Assembly (NCBI GenBank): GCA_031181145.1
Contig: JAPSLB010000021.1
Coordinates: forward strand, 1 to 64,000
Direction: 5' to 3'
Origin: Microvirga sp.
GTDB taxonomy: Bacteria; Pseudomonadota; Alphaproteobacteria; Rhizobiales; Beijerinckiaceae
Length of the DNA stretch: 64,000 nucleotides
This document shows positions 52,486-61,731 of the stretch, one piece after another (within the stretch, counting starts at the first letter, position 1; each line of letters starts with the position of its first letter). The notes under the pieces were generated by a model. It did not search any database. It saw only the letters and a program-made list of their open reading frames with translations, and was not told where the DNA came from. Made by a program: the position numbers and the translations under genes.

Positions 52486-53414
52486 GCGGCGCGCGCCAGG
52501 CCAGTCTTTTCCTGGATATGCTCGCCGCCGAGCGCGGCGCTTCGAAGAACACGCTCGAAGCCTATCGGCGCGACCTCGAGGATTACATCGCCTATCTCCA
52601 TGAAACGGGCGCTCGGCCCGACAGTGCGTCCGCCGCCACCGTCCGCGGCTTCATGGCAAGCCTCGAAGAGCGGGGCCTGAAGGCCTCGTCCGCTGCCCGC
52701 AGGCTCTCTGCCGTGCGTCAATTTCACAGGTTTCTTTACGTAGAGGGCTATGCCCCCGCCGACCCCACGGCGGCCGTGTCGGCCCCGAAGCGGGGTAGGG
52801 CGCTGCCCAAGGTTCTCTCCGTCGATCAGGTCGATCGCCTGTTGCAGGTGGCGCACGAGGGTGTTTCCAGACCGGAGGCCTCCCCGGCCGATCGGCTGCG
52901 GGCGGCCAGGATGGCCTGCCTGCTGGAGCTGCTCTACGCCACCGGTCTGCGTGTCTCCGAGCTGGTCTCGCTGCCCCGCAGCGCCGCCAAGACCCGGGAT
53001 CGCTTCCTGGTGGTGCGCGGCAAGGGCGCGAAGGAGCGTCTCGTGCCCCTTACGGATGCCGCGCGGGACGCCGCGCGCGCCTATCTCGCGCTGCTGGAGC
53101 AGCAGGGCAGGGCCGTGGGGCCATGGCTGTTCCCGGCGGACAGCGAAACCGGCCACCTCACCCGCCAGGCTTTCGCGCGCGATCTGAAGGTCGTTGCGTC
53201 CGGCGCGGGACTGCGCGCCGACAAGATCAGCCCCCACGTGCTGCGCCATGCCTTCGCCAGCCATCTGCTCCAGAACGGCGCCGACCTGCGCGTGGTGCAG
53301 GAACTGCTCGGCCACTCCGACATCTCGACCACGCAGATCTACACCCATGTGCTCGACGAGCGCCTGAAGAGCATGGTGCGCGATCTGCATCCGCTGTCCT
53401 CGGGGAAGGGGTAG
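52482..53414 (+). CDS. xerD: Site-specific tyrosine recombinase XerD
   Basis: A 310-residue recombinase that resolves chromosome dimers at dif with XerC. The SAM-like N-terminal domain (about 5-95) contains KNTLEAYRRDLEDY. The catalytic residues are all present: Arg157 (ATGLRVSEL), Lys181, His252 and Arg255 (HVLRHAFASH), His278 (LLGHSDI), Tyr287 (TQIYTHV). The length matches XerC/XerD. XerD rather than a phage integrase is supported by the conserved aroK-small protein context and no phage genes. The frame continues upstream but the ATG at 52482 with the ATGA overlap is used. Confidence 0.93.
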   Translation: MSGARQASLFLDMLAAERGASKNTLEAYRRDLEDYIAYLHETGARPDSASAATVRGFMASLEERGLKASSAARRLSAVRQFHRFLYVEGYAPADPTAAVSAPKRGRALPKVLSVDQVDRLLQVAHEGVSRPEASPADRLRAARMACLLELLYATGLRVSELVSLPRSAAKTRDRFLVVRGKGAKERLVPLTDAARDAARAYLALLEQQGRAVGPWLFPADSETGHLTRQAFARDLKVVASGAGLRADKISPHVLRHAFASHLLQNGADLRVVQELLGHSDISTTQIYTHVLDERLKSMVRDLHPLSSGKG

Positions 53415-53420
53415 CGCTCC

Positions 53421-53460
53421 TCCGTTATTCCGGATCAAGTCCGGAGACGGCCATGACGGG
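53421..53460. repeat. REP-like palindromic element
   Basis: The core TCCGGA-TCAAG-TCCGGA (53429-53445) with flanks TTATT and GACGGCCATGACGG resembles the short dispersed palindromes found between genes in many Hyphomicrobiales genomes. It lies between the convergent xerD and metW genes and may also end transcription. Confidence 0.6.
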
Positions 53461-53468
53461 CGGGATCT

Positions 53469-54113
53469 TTACTTCCGCTTCAGCAAGAACACGCCCTGGT
53501 CGCCGAGCAGGTTCCACACCCACCAGGGCAGGCTCACCTGCATGGGCTTGCCGCCGGCATTCAGCGCCACCGCCTTTTCCATGTGCGCGCCCACTTCGCG
53601 GCAGAGCTCCACGAAGTCGCGGATGGTGCAGAAATGAATGTTGGGCGTGTCGTACCAGGAATAGGGCAGGTTCTCCGTCACCGGCATCCGTCCGCGCAGC
53701 GCCAGATCCACCCGCACGCGCCAGTGACCGAAGTTCGGAAAGGACACGATGGCGCGGCGGCCGATGCGCAGAAGATGCTCGAGCACCACGCGGGGCTGGC
53801 GCGTCGCCTGGATCGTCTGCGAGAGGATCACGTAGTCGAAGGCATCGTCGGGATAATCGGCGAGGTCCGTGTCCGCGTCGCCCTGGATCACCGGCAGGCC
53901 CTTGGCGAGGCAGGCATTCACTCCCTCGCGGGACAGCTCGATACCGCGCCCGTCCACATCCTTGCGCTCGCGCAGGAGCGAGAGCAGCGCCCCATCGCCG
54001 CAGCCCACGTCGAGCACCCGGGAGCCCGGCTCCACCATGTCGGCGACGAGCAGGAAGTCGAGGCGATGGCCGGTGAGCGTGTCCGTGGCGGGTATGGCGA
54101 GACTCGATGCCAT
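53469..54113 (-). CDS. metW: Methionine biosynthesis protein MetW
   Basis: A 214-residue methyltransferase-fold protein with the SAM-binding motif RVLDVGCGDGALL, followed by YVILSQTIQATRQP and FPNFGHWRVR, all typical of MetW. MetW works with MetX in homoserine acetylation in many proteobacteria. Its ATG at 54113 overlaps the metX stop as TGATG (a GTG one codon earlier is possible). A metX-metW operon is the standard arrangement. Confidence 0.93.
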   Translation of the reverse strand: MASSLAIPATDTLTGHRLDFLLVADMVEPGSRVLDVGCGDGALLSLLRERKDVDGRGIELSREGVNACLAKGLPVIQGDADTDLADYPDDAFDYVILSQTIQATRQPRVVLEHLLRIGRRAIVSFPNFGHWRVRVDLALRGRMPVTENLPYSWYDTPNIHFCTIRDFVELCREVGAHMEKAVALNAGGKPMQVSLPWWVWNLLGDQGVFLLKRK

Positions 54114-55282
54114 CACGCGATCCCCCGCACCCGGGCCGCCGCATCAATGAAGCCGCATGCCGCCGCGAACATCTCGGGCTCGTCGAGCAGGAAGGCGTCG
54201 TGACCCTTGTCGCTTTCCACCTCCACGAAGGCGACGGAGGCGGCGGCCGCGTTGAGCGCATGGACGATGGCACGCGAATCGGATGTCGGGAACAGCCAGT
54301 CCGAAGTGAAGGAAATCACGCAGAAGCGCGTGGCCGAGCCTTTGAAGGCTTTCGCCAACGAGCCGCCATGTTCGGCGGCGAGGTCGAAATAATCCATCGC
54401 GCGCGTCACGTAGAGGTAGGAATTCGCATCGAACCGTTCGACGAAGGAGATGCCCTGGTAGCGCAGATAGCTCTCGATCTGGAAATCGGCATCGAAGGAA
54501 AAGGTCGGCGCGCTGCGGTCCTGGAAGTTGCGGCCGAACTTCCGGTGCAGGGCCATTTCGGACAGATAGGTGATGTGCGCGCCCATGCGGGCGACCGCGA
54601 GTCCCTTGGAGGGGCGCGTGCCCTCGAGCAGGTAGCGCCCGCCACGCCAGTCGGGATCGGCCATCACGGCCTGGCGGCCGACCTCGTGAAAGGCGATGTT
54701 CTGGGCGGAATGGCGGGCGGCTGCGGCGATGGGCAGCGCTGCGAAGACGCGTTGCGGATAGCTCGCCGCCCATTGCAGCACCTGCATGCCGCCCATGGAG
54801 CCGCCGATCACGCAGAACAGGGTTTCGATTCCGAGCTTGTCGAGGAGAGCGGCCTGCGCTCGCACCATGTCGCGGATGGTCACGACGGGGAAGTTGAGGG
54901 CATAGGGCTGACCCGTGGCGGGGTCGGTGGAGGCCGGGCCCGTGGTGCCCATGCAGCCGCCAATCACGTTGGCGCAGATCACGAAGAAGCGGTTCGTGTC
55001 CACCGGCCGGCCGGGGCCGACCATGGTGCGCCACCATCCGGGCTTGCCGGTCACGGGGTTGTCGTTCGCCACATGCTGGTCGCCGGTGAGCGCGTGGCAG
55101 ATCAGTACGGCGTTCGACCTGTCGGCGTTGAGGGTGCCGTAGGTCTGATACGCGATCTGCCAGGGGGCGAGCGCAATGCCGGCATCCATCATCAAGGGCT
55201 CGTCCGCGCCGAAGCGCATGACAAGGCTCGACGGATCGTCGGCTTGGCTTCGCGCTTCCAGGGAGAGAGGGGACAATGTCAT
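54113..55282 (-). CDS. metX: Homoserine O-acyltransferase (acetyl- or succinyl-)
   Basis: A 389-residue alpha/beta hydrolase-fold enzyme that activates homoserine for methionine synthesis. The nucleophile is Ser162 in [10 protein letters not shown]; the triad Asp is in FTSDWLFPT and His in SDKGHDAFL. The CHALTGDQH and GCMGTTGP loops are typical MetX. The open frame runs on to 56440, but that part is antisense to the chorismate mutase gene. The ATG at 55282 gives normal length, though no Shine-Dalgarno sequence is evident. Acetyl versus succinyl donor cannot be settled by eye. Confidence 0.92.
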   Translation of the reverse strand: MTLSPLSLEARSQADDPSSLVMRFGADEPLMMDAGIALAPWQIAYQTYGTLNADRSNAVLICHALTGDQHVANDNPVTGKPGWWRTMVGPGRPVDTNRFFVICANVIGGCMGTTGPASTDPATGQPYALNFPVVTIRDMVRAQAALLDKLGIETLFCVIGGSMGGMQVLQWAASYPQRVFAALPIAAAARHSAQNIAFHEVGRQAVMADPDWRGGRYLLEGTRPSKGLAVARMGAHITYLSEMALHRKFGRNFQDRSAPTFSFDADFQIESYLRYQGISFVERFDANSYLYVTRAMDYFDLAAEHGGSLAKAFKGSATRFCVISFTSDWLFPTSDSRAIVHALNAAAASVAFVEVESDKGHDAFLLDEPEMFAAACGFIDAAARVRGIA

Positions 55283-55570
55283 GGATGGCAGCAGCTGCGT
55301 TCGGTTTGCCGAACAACCCGTAATTCGAACAGGTCCGGTCGTCAACGAACATGACGTCCGAGGGGGCTCTCTCCGGATGGCAGCCGGGGATCGGCAAAGG
55401 CGGCTTGCCAAGGAGCGTGAGGCAAGCGGGCTCGGCCTGTCCCGGAAACATCCAAGAGAAGCGGGGGAGGGAACGCGGGCCCGCTCCTGCTCCCGATCCC
55501 GTGGCGAATCCGGGTGCGGGCATGGCGGAATGGGTGTCATGCGCGGCGAGGGATGACAAAGGGCGGTAAA

Positions 55571-56449
55571 ATGGTCAAAGAGGAGCGCACGTTCCGTGAG
55601 ACCGAAGCCATGACCAGCGAGAAGCCCGCCCCGTCCCTTGCCGAGCTGCGCCAGGAGATCGATCGCATCGACGAAACGATGCACCGGCTGCTCATGGAGC
55701 GCGGCACGATCATCGACCGGCTCATCGAGGTCAAGAAGGCTTCCGAGACGGGTCTCAGCTCCGCCTTCCGCCCGGGCCGCGAGGCCTCGATGATGAAGGC
55801 GCTGGCCGAGCGCCATCAGGGCCTGCTCCCGCTCGATACGGTGGAGAGCATCTGGCGGGTGATCATCGGCACCTTCACCTATGTGCAGTCCAATTATGCG
55901 GTCCACGCGGACGTCTCGGGCGGCGATGCCCCCATGCGCGACTCGGCCCGGTTCCATTTCGGCTTCACGGTGCCCTATACGGCCCATCCGAGCGCGGCGG
56001 CGGTGATCGAGGCCGTGGCGCACTCCAAGGGTGATCTCGGCATCTTCCGTCTCGACCAGGGCGCCACCAGCGGCGCCTGGTGGCGGACGCTTTCCGAGAA
56101 GGATCGCCCGAAGATCATCGCGCGCCTGCCCTTCATCGAGCGGCCGGACCATCCGGCAGGCACCCCGGTCTTCGTGATCTCCAAGCCGCTCACCGATGCG
56201 GCCGTGCGCGACGTGGTGCTCTACGCGGCCCAGTTCGAGCGCTGGCACAAGGGCGCGAACGAGGCGCTGACGCGGCTCGGCGGGGAGGTGGTGGCGAGCG
56301 CGGCCGATGCGAACGGTCTGTCCGAGCTGATCGCCGTGCCCGGCATCGTGGAGGCCTCTCGCCTCCAGCAGGAGCTGACGGAGGCGGGCGCCAGCCTCGC
56401 CCAGCTGGCGGAGGTCGGCAGCCATGCCGAACGTTTCCACGTGAAATGA
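55571..56449 (+). CDS. Chorismate mutase (type II) with C-terminal extension
   Basis: A 292-residue protein. The AroQ-type mutase domain (about 17-105) has [34 protein letters not shown] and [10 protein letters not shown], holding the expected Arg/Lys/Glu residues. The remaining 190 residues ([44 protein letters not shown], then an ACT-like end) recall a degenerate prephenate dehydratase but lack its known catalytic motif. The gene precedes hisC and the tyrosine dehydrogenase, so it supplies prephenate. Starts at 55553, 55571 or 55610 are possible; 55571 has AAGGGCGG upstream. Confidence 0.85.
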   Translation: MVKEERTFRETEAMTSEKPAPSLAELRQEIDRIDETMHRLLMERGTIIDRLIEVKKASETGLSSAFRPGREASMMKALAERHQGLLPLDTVESIWRVIIGTFTYVQSNYAVHADVSGGDAPMRDSARFHFGFTVPYTAHPSAAAVIEAVAHSKGDLGIFRLDQGATSGAWWRTLSEKDRPKIIARLPFIERPDHPAGTPVFVISKPLTDAAVRDVVLYAAQFERWHKGANEALTRLGGEVVASAADANGLSELIAVPGIVEASRLQQELTEAGASLAQLAEVGSHAERFHVK

Positions 56450-56504
56450 TCGCGAAGCTGCGCTAGAGCGTCACCCAACCTTTTGTTTTCAGGAACCCTT
56501 TGCC

Positions 56505-57608
56505 ATGTCCGCTCGTCCCGAACCCCGTCCCGGCGTGATGAAGATCGACGCCTATGTGCCCGGCAAAAGCGCCGCCGCGGGGGTTGCGAAGGTCCATAAG
56601 CTCTCCTCGAACGAAACGCCGCTGGGCCCCTCGCCGAAGGCCGTGGAGGCCGTGCGGAACGCCGATCATTTCGAGCTCTATCCCGACGGCTCCGCCACAA
56701 GGCTGCGCGAGGCCATCGCCGCCAAGTACGGGCTTGATCCCAGCCGCATCGTCTGCGGTGCGGGCTCCGACGAGCTGCTGGCGCTCATCACCCATGCCTA
56801 TGTGGGCCCGGGCGACGAGGGTATTTTCAGCCAGCACGGCTTCCTCGTCTATCGCATCGCGGTCCTCGCCGCAGGCGGCACGCCGGTGGTGGCCGAGGAA
56901 AAGGACTACCGCACGGACGTGGATGCGATCCTCGGCAAGGTGACCGAGAAGACGAAGATCGTCTTCCTGGCCAATCCCAATAACCCGACCGGCACCTACA
57001 TTCCCTTCGACGAGGTGAAGCGCCTCCACGCGGGCCTCCCCTCCCATGTGGTGCTGGTGCTCGATGCGGCCTACGCGGAATATGTGCGACGCAACGACTA
57101 CGAGGCGGGCCTCGAACTCGTCGCCACCGCCGAGAACGTGGTGATGACGCGCACCTTCTCGAAGATCTACGGCCTTGCGAACCTGCGCATCGGCTGGATG
57201 GTGGCGCCGGCCCACATCGTCGATGCGGTGAACCGGATTCGTGGCCCCTTCAACATGAACGGTCCGGCCATGGCGGCGGGCGTCGCGGCGGTCCAGGACG
57301 AGGCGCATGTGGCGAAAGCCGTCGAGCACAACGAGCAATGGCTCGCCTGGCTCACGAAGGAAATCGAGGCTCTCGGGCTGAAGGTGACGCCTAGCGTCGC
57401 CAATTTCCTGATGATCAATTTCCCCGACGAGCCGGGCCGGACGGCGAAGGACGCGGATGCCTTCCTCTCCGGCCGTGGCCTGATCCTGCGCCGGATCGAT
57501 GCTTACGGCCTCCCTCATGCCCTGCGCCTGACCGTGGGCAGCGAGGAGGCGAACCGCCTCGTCGTCGACGCCCTGCGTGACTTCATGAAGGGCGGCAACG
57601 ATGCCTGA
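56505..57608 (+). CDS. hisC: Histidinol-phosphate aminotransferase
   Basis: A 367-residue PLP enzyme of class II/I fold. The PLP lysine is Lys220 in [17 protein letters not shown]. Also present are [31 protein letters not shown] and the C-terminal [12 protein letters not shown] with the substrate Arg. Beside its histidine role, this paralog in aromatic clusters may transaminate aromatic keto acids; the neighbours (chorismate mutase and prephenate dehydrogenase) point that way. AGGA lies upstream of the ATG. It overlaps the next gene by 8 bases. Confidence 0.92.
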   Translation: MSARPEPRPGVMKIDAYVPGKSAAAGVAKVHKLSSNETPLGPSPKAVEAVRNADHFELYPDGSATRLREAIAAKYGLDPSRIVCGAGSDELLALITHAYVGPGDEGIFSQHGFLVYRIAVLAAGGTPVVAEEKDYRTDVDAILGKVTEKTKIVFLANPNNPTGTYIPFDEVKRLHAGLPSHVVLVLDAAYAEYVRRNDYEAGLELVATAENVVMTRTFSKIYGLANLRIGWMVAPAHIVDAVNRIRGPFNMNGPAMAAGVAAVQDEAHVAKAVEHNEQWLAWLTKEIEALGLKVTPSVANFLMINFPDEPGRTAKDADAFLSGRGLILRRIDAYGLPHALRLTVGSEEANRLVVDALRDFMKGGNDA

Positions 57609-58551
57609 GCGTCTCGGTCCTCCTCTCGCAAAGCCGCTCTTCGAGCGCATCGCGCTGGTCGGCCTCGGCCTGATCGGCTCCTCGATCGCACGCGCCACGA
57701 GGCATCTCAACCTTGCCGGGAATATCGTCGCCATCGACCGCAGCGAGGAGGTGGCGGCGCGCGTGCGCGAGCTTCGTATCGCGGACGAGGCGACGACCGA
57801 TCTCCTGGCGGGCGTAAGGGACGCAGACCTCGTCATTCTCTGCGTGCCGGTGGGCGTGTGCGGCGTTGTCGCCGAGGCCATGAGGGCGGGGCTGAAGCCC
57901 GGCTGCATCGTGTCCGATGTGGGCTCGGTGAAAGCCTCCGTGATCGCACAGGTCCAGCCGCATCTGCCCCAAGGCGTGCATTTCGTGCCCGCGCACCCGG
58001 TGGCGGGCACAGAGCATTCGGGCCCGGATTCGGGCTTCGCGACGCTCTTTCACAATCGCTGGTGCATTCTCACGCCGCCGGACGGGACGGACGAGCAGGC
58101 GATCGAGCGCGTGCGCGCCTTCTGGTCTGCCATGGGCTCGAACGTGGAGATCATGAGCGCGCAGCACCACGATCTCGTGCTCGCCATCACGAGCCACGTG
58201 CCGCATCTCATCGCCTACAACATCGTGGGCACGGCGGCGGATCTGGAGACCGTCACGCAGAGCGAGGTGATCAAGTTCTCCGCCGGCGGCTTCCGCGATT
58301 TCACACGCATCGCCGCGTCCGATCCCACCATGTGGCGCGACATCTTCCTGCACAACAAGGAAGCGGTGCTCGAGATGCTGGGCCGCCTCAACGAGGACAT
58401 CGCTCTGCTGGCGCGCGCTATCCGCTGGGGCGAGGGCGACAAGCTGTTCGATCTTTTCACCCGCACGCGCGCGATCCGGCGCGGCATCATCTCGTCGGGC
58501 CAGGAAACGCCTGAGCCCGATTTCGGTCGTCGGCGTGAGGACAAGGCGTAA
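57601..58551 (+). CDS. Prephenate/arogenate dehydrogenase
   Basis: A 316-residue NAD(P)-dependent TyrA/TyrC-type enzyme for tyrosine synthesis. The nucleotide motif is [16 protein letters not shown] near residue 17. The substrate site has [21 protein letters not shown] with its catalytic His, and [12 protein letters not shown]. Its ATG overlaps hisC by 8 bases, so the two are translated together. Cyclohexadienyl breadth (prephenate or arogenate) is not decided. Confidence 0.92.
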   Translation: MPERLGPPLAKPLFERIALVGLGLIGSSIARATRHLNLAGNIVAIDRSEEVAARVRELRIADEATTDLLAGVRDADLVILCVPVGVCGVVAEAMRAGLKPGCIVSDVGSVKASVIAQVQPHLPQGVHFVPAHPVAGTEHSGPDSGFATLFHNRWCILTPPDGTDEQAIERVRAFWSAMGSNVEIMSAQHHDLVLAITSHVPHLIAYNIVGTAADLETVTQSEVIKFSAGGFRDFTRIAASDPTMWRDIFLHNKEAVLEMLGRLNEDIALLARAIRWGEGDKLFDLFTRTRAIRRGIISSGQETPEPDFGRRREDKA

Positions 58552-58639
58552 TTCGACCAGGCGAGAACCGGCTCATTGGCCGCGATGGCCTTGATCCGGC
58601 CATCCATGTCTTGGAACCCGCCGGGCTCAGGAGATGGGG

Positions 58640-58662
58640 ATCCCCGGCACGAGGCCGGGGAT
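58640..58662. repeat. Perfect 9-bp hairpin, REP-like
   Basis: ATCCCCGGC pairs exactly with GCCGGGGAT around ACGAG, then GACGCCGTC follows. This motif is a common dispersed intergenic palindrome in GC-rich alphaproteobacteria. It lies between two convergent genes and could serve as a transcription end for both. Confidence 0.6.
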
Positions 58663-58689
58663 GACGCCGTCAAGAGTTGAGCGCAGCCC

Positions 58690-59739
58690 TCAATAAAGCG
58701 GCTGCAATCTTACGTTCGGGATCACGAAAGGCCCCATGGCGAGGAAGCCGTTGTCGAGGGTGAGCGGCGGCAGCGGCGAAAGCTGCGGCTGCCCGCTGTT
58801 CTTGTCCTTGGCGCGCGGGTTCTGCCCGAGAAGAGCGCCGAGCAGGGTGCCCCCCGTACGGCTGCCCGTGATGTTGCCGATGAGACCGTCGAGGCCCGCG
58901 GCGGCGACGCTGAGCTGGCCTGCGGGGCGGTGCTCCTCGTCGAGGCGCAGCGCGCCCTTTGCTTCCAGGCGGCGCGGGCCCTTGGCCACAGACAGCAGGC
59001 GAACGTCGAGCGTCCCGCCGGCGCTGCGCCAGCGCTCGAGTTCCTCCGCCAGAGGGCGGCCCCGGAAGCCTGCGGTCTGAGTGGCGGTCACATCCGCGGC
59101 CAAGTCCGTCAGTTCCGTGCCGCCGATGAGGGCGTCGAGCATGGGAATGCTTGCCTTCGTCACCGAGAGGGCCGCGTCATAGGCCGCCTCCGAAGCGCGC
59201 GAGGGGTTGGGGCGCAGATGCAGCTCCAGATGCTGGCCGGAGGTCGCGATCTCCTGGGGCAGAAGCCCCGTCACTGTGAAGGCGGGCGCGTTGGCTGCAA
59301 GCGAGAGGCGCTGGAGCCCGGTCTGCGAGGCGTGGATGCTCGCCTGCAGCAGATCCCACCGCCCCTGTACCGTCACCCTCCCGTCGGTCACGCGCAAGGG
59401 GCCCGCGATCTCGGCGATCACGAGGCGCGGCTGATAGACCTGGGCGATGGCTTCCGTGCGCCCGAAGGAGACGGTGACCGAGCGCTGTTTCAGCTCGAGA
59501 GCGTTGCAGACGATCTCGACGCGGAAAGGATAGCCCGCGATGGTGCGGTCCGTGCAGGTCCATTGCCGGCCGCCGCGCGCCTCCGCCTCGAGCCAAGCGT
59601 CGAGCGCCTCGGCCGTGCGGTTGCGGATGGCAAACCATGCGACGCTCCAGGCAACGGCGACGAGAAGCAGCAGGACGAAGGGCGTGTAGAGCCAGAAGCG
59701 GCTGTGTCGCTTGCTTTCCGCTGGGATGGCCTCGGCCAT
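58690..59739 (-). CDS. DUF2125 family envelope protein
   Basis: A 349-residue protein with one N-terminal membrane helix (about 15-35) and a long extracytoplasmic domain. The DUF2125 start is visible as WTCTDRTIAGYPFRVEIVC, with two nearby cysteines, followed by beta-rich sequence and ending in FVIPNVRLQPLY. Function unknown; an envelope role is likely. The ATG at 59739 has AGGAGA 7 bases upstream; the open frame continues 40 codons but lacks typical sequence. Confidence 0.88.
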   Translation of the reverse strand: MAEAIPAESKRHSRFWLYTPFVLLLLVAVAWSVAWFAIRNRTAEALDAWLEAEARGGRQWTCTDRTIAGYPFRVEIVCNALELKQRSVTVSFGRTEAIAQVYQPRLVIAEIAGPLRVTDGRVTVQGRWDLLQASIHASQTGLQRLSLAANAPAFTVTGLLPQEIATSGQHLELHLRPNPSRASEAAYDAALSVTKASIPMLDALIGGTELTDLAADVTATQTAGFRGRPLAEELERWRSAGGTLDVRLLSVAKGPRRLEAKGALRLDEEHRPAGQLSVAAAGLDGLIGNITGSRTGGTLLGALLGQNPRAKDKNSGQPQLSPLPPLTLDNGFLAMGPFVIPNVRLQPLY

Positions 59740-59857
59740 GCAAGATCTCCTGTTGTGCTGCTGCTTCGTAACTGGTAGCGCCCCACGGGGAAAGTGGTCT
59801 GCGCTTTTTGCGTGAATGCAGGCGCTGCTTAATGAGCAAAGCAGGCAAGGTTCAGGC

Positions 59858-60403
59858 ATGGGAACGATGACGGACGGATCCGAGGATCTGTGGGTGTTCG
59901 GCTACGGATCCCTCATGTGGAGGCCGGGCTTCCCCTTCGTCGAGCGGCGCCATGCGCATCTCTACGGCTATCACCGCGCGCTCTGCGTTCTCTCCCACGT
60001 CCATCGCGGGACGCCCGACAATCCCGGCCTCGTGCTCGGCCTTGATCGGGGCGGGCGCTGCCATGGCGTCGCCTTCCGGGTCCCGAAGGAGGAAGTTCGG
60101 GCGAGCGTGCATTACCTCCGCGAACGCGAGCAGGCGACGAGCGTCTATCTGGAGCGTCACCTGCCCGTGCGGCTCGACGACGGGCGCGCCGTCACGGCGC
60201 TGGGCTACGTGGCCGACCGTAGGCACGGGCAATATGCGGGCACGCTCTCCTTCGAGGAGGTGCTGGCTCTCGTGCGGCAGGGAAAGGGGATTTCCGGCGC
60301 CAATCCCGATTACGTGCGCTCGACCCACGAGCATCTGCTCGGCATGGGGGTGGTCGATCCGCTGATGAGGCGGATCGTCGCCGCGCTCGATCAGGAGGCC
60401 TGA
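59858..60403 (+). CDS. ChaC-like gamma-glutamylcyclotransferase
   Basis: A 181-residue enzyme of the ChaC family, which splits glutathione into 5-oxoproline and Cys-Gly. The family motif is VFGYGSLMWRPGF near residue 13, with the catalytic Glu in the YLREREQ segment, and GLDRGGRCHGVAFRV matches the second strand. An ATG three codons downstream (59867) is equally possible. It is divergent from the DUF2125 gene and overlaps the convergent hypothetical gene by 13 bases. Confidence 0.88.
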   Translation: MGTMTDGSEDLWVFGYGSLMWRPGFPFVERRHAHLYGYHRALCVLSHVHRGTPDNPGLVLGLDRGGRCHGVAFRVPKEEVRASVHYLREREQATSVYLERHLPVRLDDGRAVTALGYVADRRHGQYAGTLSFEEVLALVRQGKGISGANPDYVRSTHEHLLGMGVVDPLMRRIVAALDQEA

Positions 60404-60825
60404 TCCGCGTTCTCGCGCAGGTCGGCCAGGATCTCGCGGCGACGGGCCTCCGTATCGGCCAGGCGATGGATGTGGAGTTCGGTCGCGCCGCGCTCCCGGG
60501 CCGCATCGAGCCAGCGGGTCCGGGGCTCCGCGCTCGGCCTGTCGCCCGCGAGGGCGGAATCGACCACATGGGCGGTGCCGGTCTCGTCTCGGCTCACGGC
60601 CAGGATCACCGCATCGGTGACTTCCAGCAGTTCCTTCAGGTTGAGGGGATGCACGCCGACGATATAGCGACGGCCCGACAGGCCGCGCCATGAGCTCAGG
60701 GTGGTGGAGGAGCGAAGCCCTGCCGTTGCCCTCAACCGTTCCTCGCGCACGCCAGTCCTCCGCATCCGGTCGTTGCGGAGGTCCCGCATGGCCGTATCCC
60801 AGGGTATGGTTCGTTTGTTCGCCAT
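60391..60825 (-). CDS. Conserved-looking hypothetical protein
   Basis: A 144-residue cytosolic protein with a basic N-terminus (RDLRNDRMRRTG), a central RRYIVGVHPLNLKELLEVTD and a charged helical tail. No catalytic motif recognised. It is convergent with the ChaC gene (13-base overlap). It could be regulatory, but nothing shows it. Confidence 0.55.
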   Translation of the reverse strand: MANKRTIPWDTAMRDLRNDRMRRTGVREERLRATAGLRSSTTLSSWRGLSGRRYIVGVHPLNLKELLEVTDAVILAVSRDETGTAHVVDSALAGDRPSAEPRTRWLDAARERGATELHIHRLADTEARRREILADLRENADQAS

Positions 60826-60885
60826 ATGTTCTAATATGTAGGGACGGAGAGGCGAACCGTCAAGATCCTGGAAAGCTTAGCAGTA

Positions 60886-61656
60886 TCAAATATTTGAAGC
60901 CGAGGTGGCGGGCGTGGGCGGCGAATCGCCGAGACCCAGTTCGCGCCGGCCCTCCGTCAGCAGCCTGTCGGAGGATTCCTCGATCGCGTCCTGCATGCGC
61001 CTGAAGAACTCCTCCCGCCGCAGGCCGGGAGCGATCGGGTCGAGGATCTCGACGCGGATCGTGCCGGGGCGGCGGATGAACTGGCGGCGGGGCCAGTACA
61101 GGCCGGAATTAAGCCCCACCGGGATGCAGGGAAAGCCCAGGTTCTGATAGAGATGCGCCACGCCGTACTTGTATGCGGCCGGTGCTCCGGGCGGCCGGCG
61201 TGTGCCCTCGGGGAAGATGATGATCTGGCGGCCGTGCTGGGCCTCTTCCTTGGCGCGGGCCGTCATTTGCACGAGAGCCTGCGAACCCGCCTTGCGGTTC
61301 ACCGGTACGCAGCGCGCCTTGCGCAGGTACCAGCCGAAGAAGGGAATCCACATCAACTCCCGCTTCAGGATGAAGGTGGGGTCGTCGAAGATCGTCACCA
61401 GCGCGAAGGTTTCCCAGAAGGACTGGTGCTTGGCTGCCACGAGGGCCCCGCCCGGCGGGATCTTCTCCGCCCCGCGGATCTCGATCTTGGTCCCGGCGAG
61501 AACCCGCAGCAGCCAGAGCGACGACCGCGCCCAGATCTGGACCAGAGCGATGAACATCCGGCGCGGCACCAGAAAGGCCGGGATCAGGATGATCAGCCAC
61601 AGGGCGAGGTTAGCGTAGAAGGCGACGTTGAACAGCAGGGAGCGGACGAACAGCAT
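60886..61656 (-). CDS. plsC: 1-acyl-sn-glycerol-3-phosphate acyltransferase
   Basis: A 256-residue membrane acyltransferase that adds the second acyl chain in phosphatidic acid synthesis. N-terminal helices lie at about 5-30. The catalytic motif is His77-x4-Glu82 in AKHQSFWETF, an HX4E variant of HX4D. Block II is CVPVNRKAGS and block III is IIFPEGTRRPPG. The end is acidic/basic and cytosolic. It is separate from the carotenoid acyltransferase at 28527, to which it has only family similarity. Confidence 0.9.
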   Translation of the reverse strand: MLFVRSLLFNVAFYANLALWLIILIPAFLVPRRMFIALVQIWARSSLWLLRVLAGTKIEIRGAEKIPPGGALVAAKHQSFWETFALVTIFDDPTFILKRELMWIPFFGWYLRKARCVPVNRKAGSQALVQMTARAKEEAQHGRQIIIFPEGTRRPPGAPAAYKYGVAHLYQNLGFPCIPVGLNSGLYWPRRQFIRRPGTIRVEILDPIAPGLRREEFFRRMQDAIEESSDRLLTEGRRELGLGDSPPTPATSASNI

Positions 61657-61731
61657 GGCTTCGTGAAAAGGAAAAAGCGGAGCATGAGGCCCCGCGAGTC
61701 GGCATACCTTAGAGGGTTTCTGCCCGATCCT

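Noticed and set aside
52482-53414. Tyrosine recombinase as a phage or island integrase
   Set aside because: Length, residues and the aroK-small protein context all fit the chromosomal XerD.
55283-55570. Possible SAM-II riboswitch upstream of metX
   Set aside because: SAM-II elements are common before metX/metA in this class, but I could not find the conserved loop sequences or pseudoknot on the minus strand here. A covariance-model scan would settle it.
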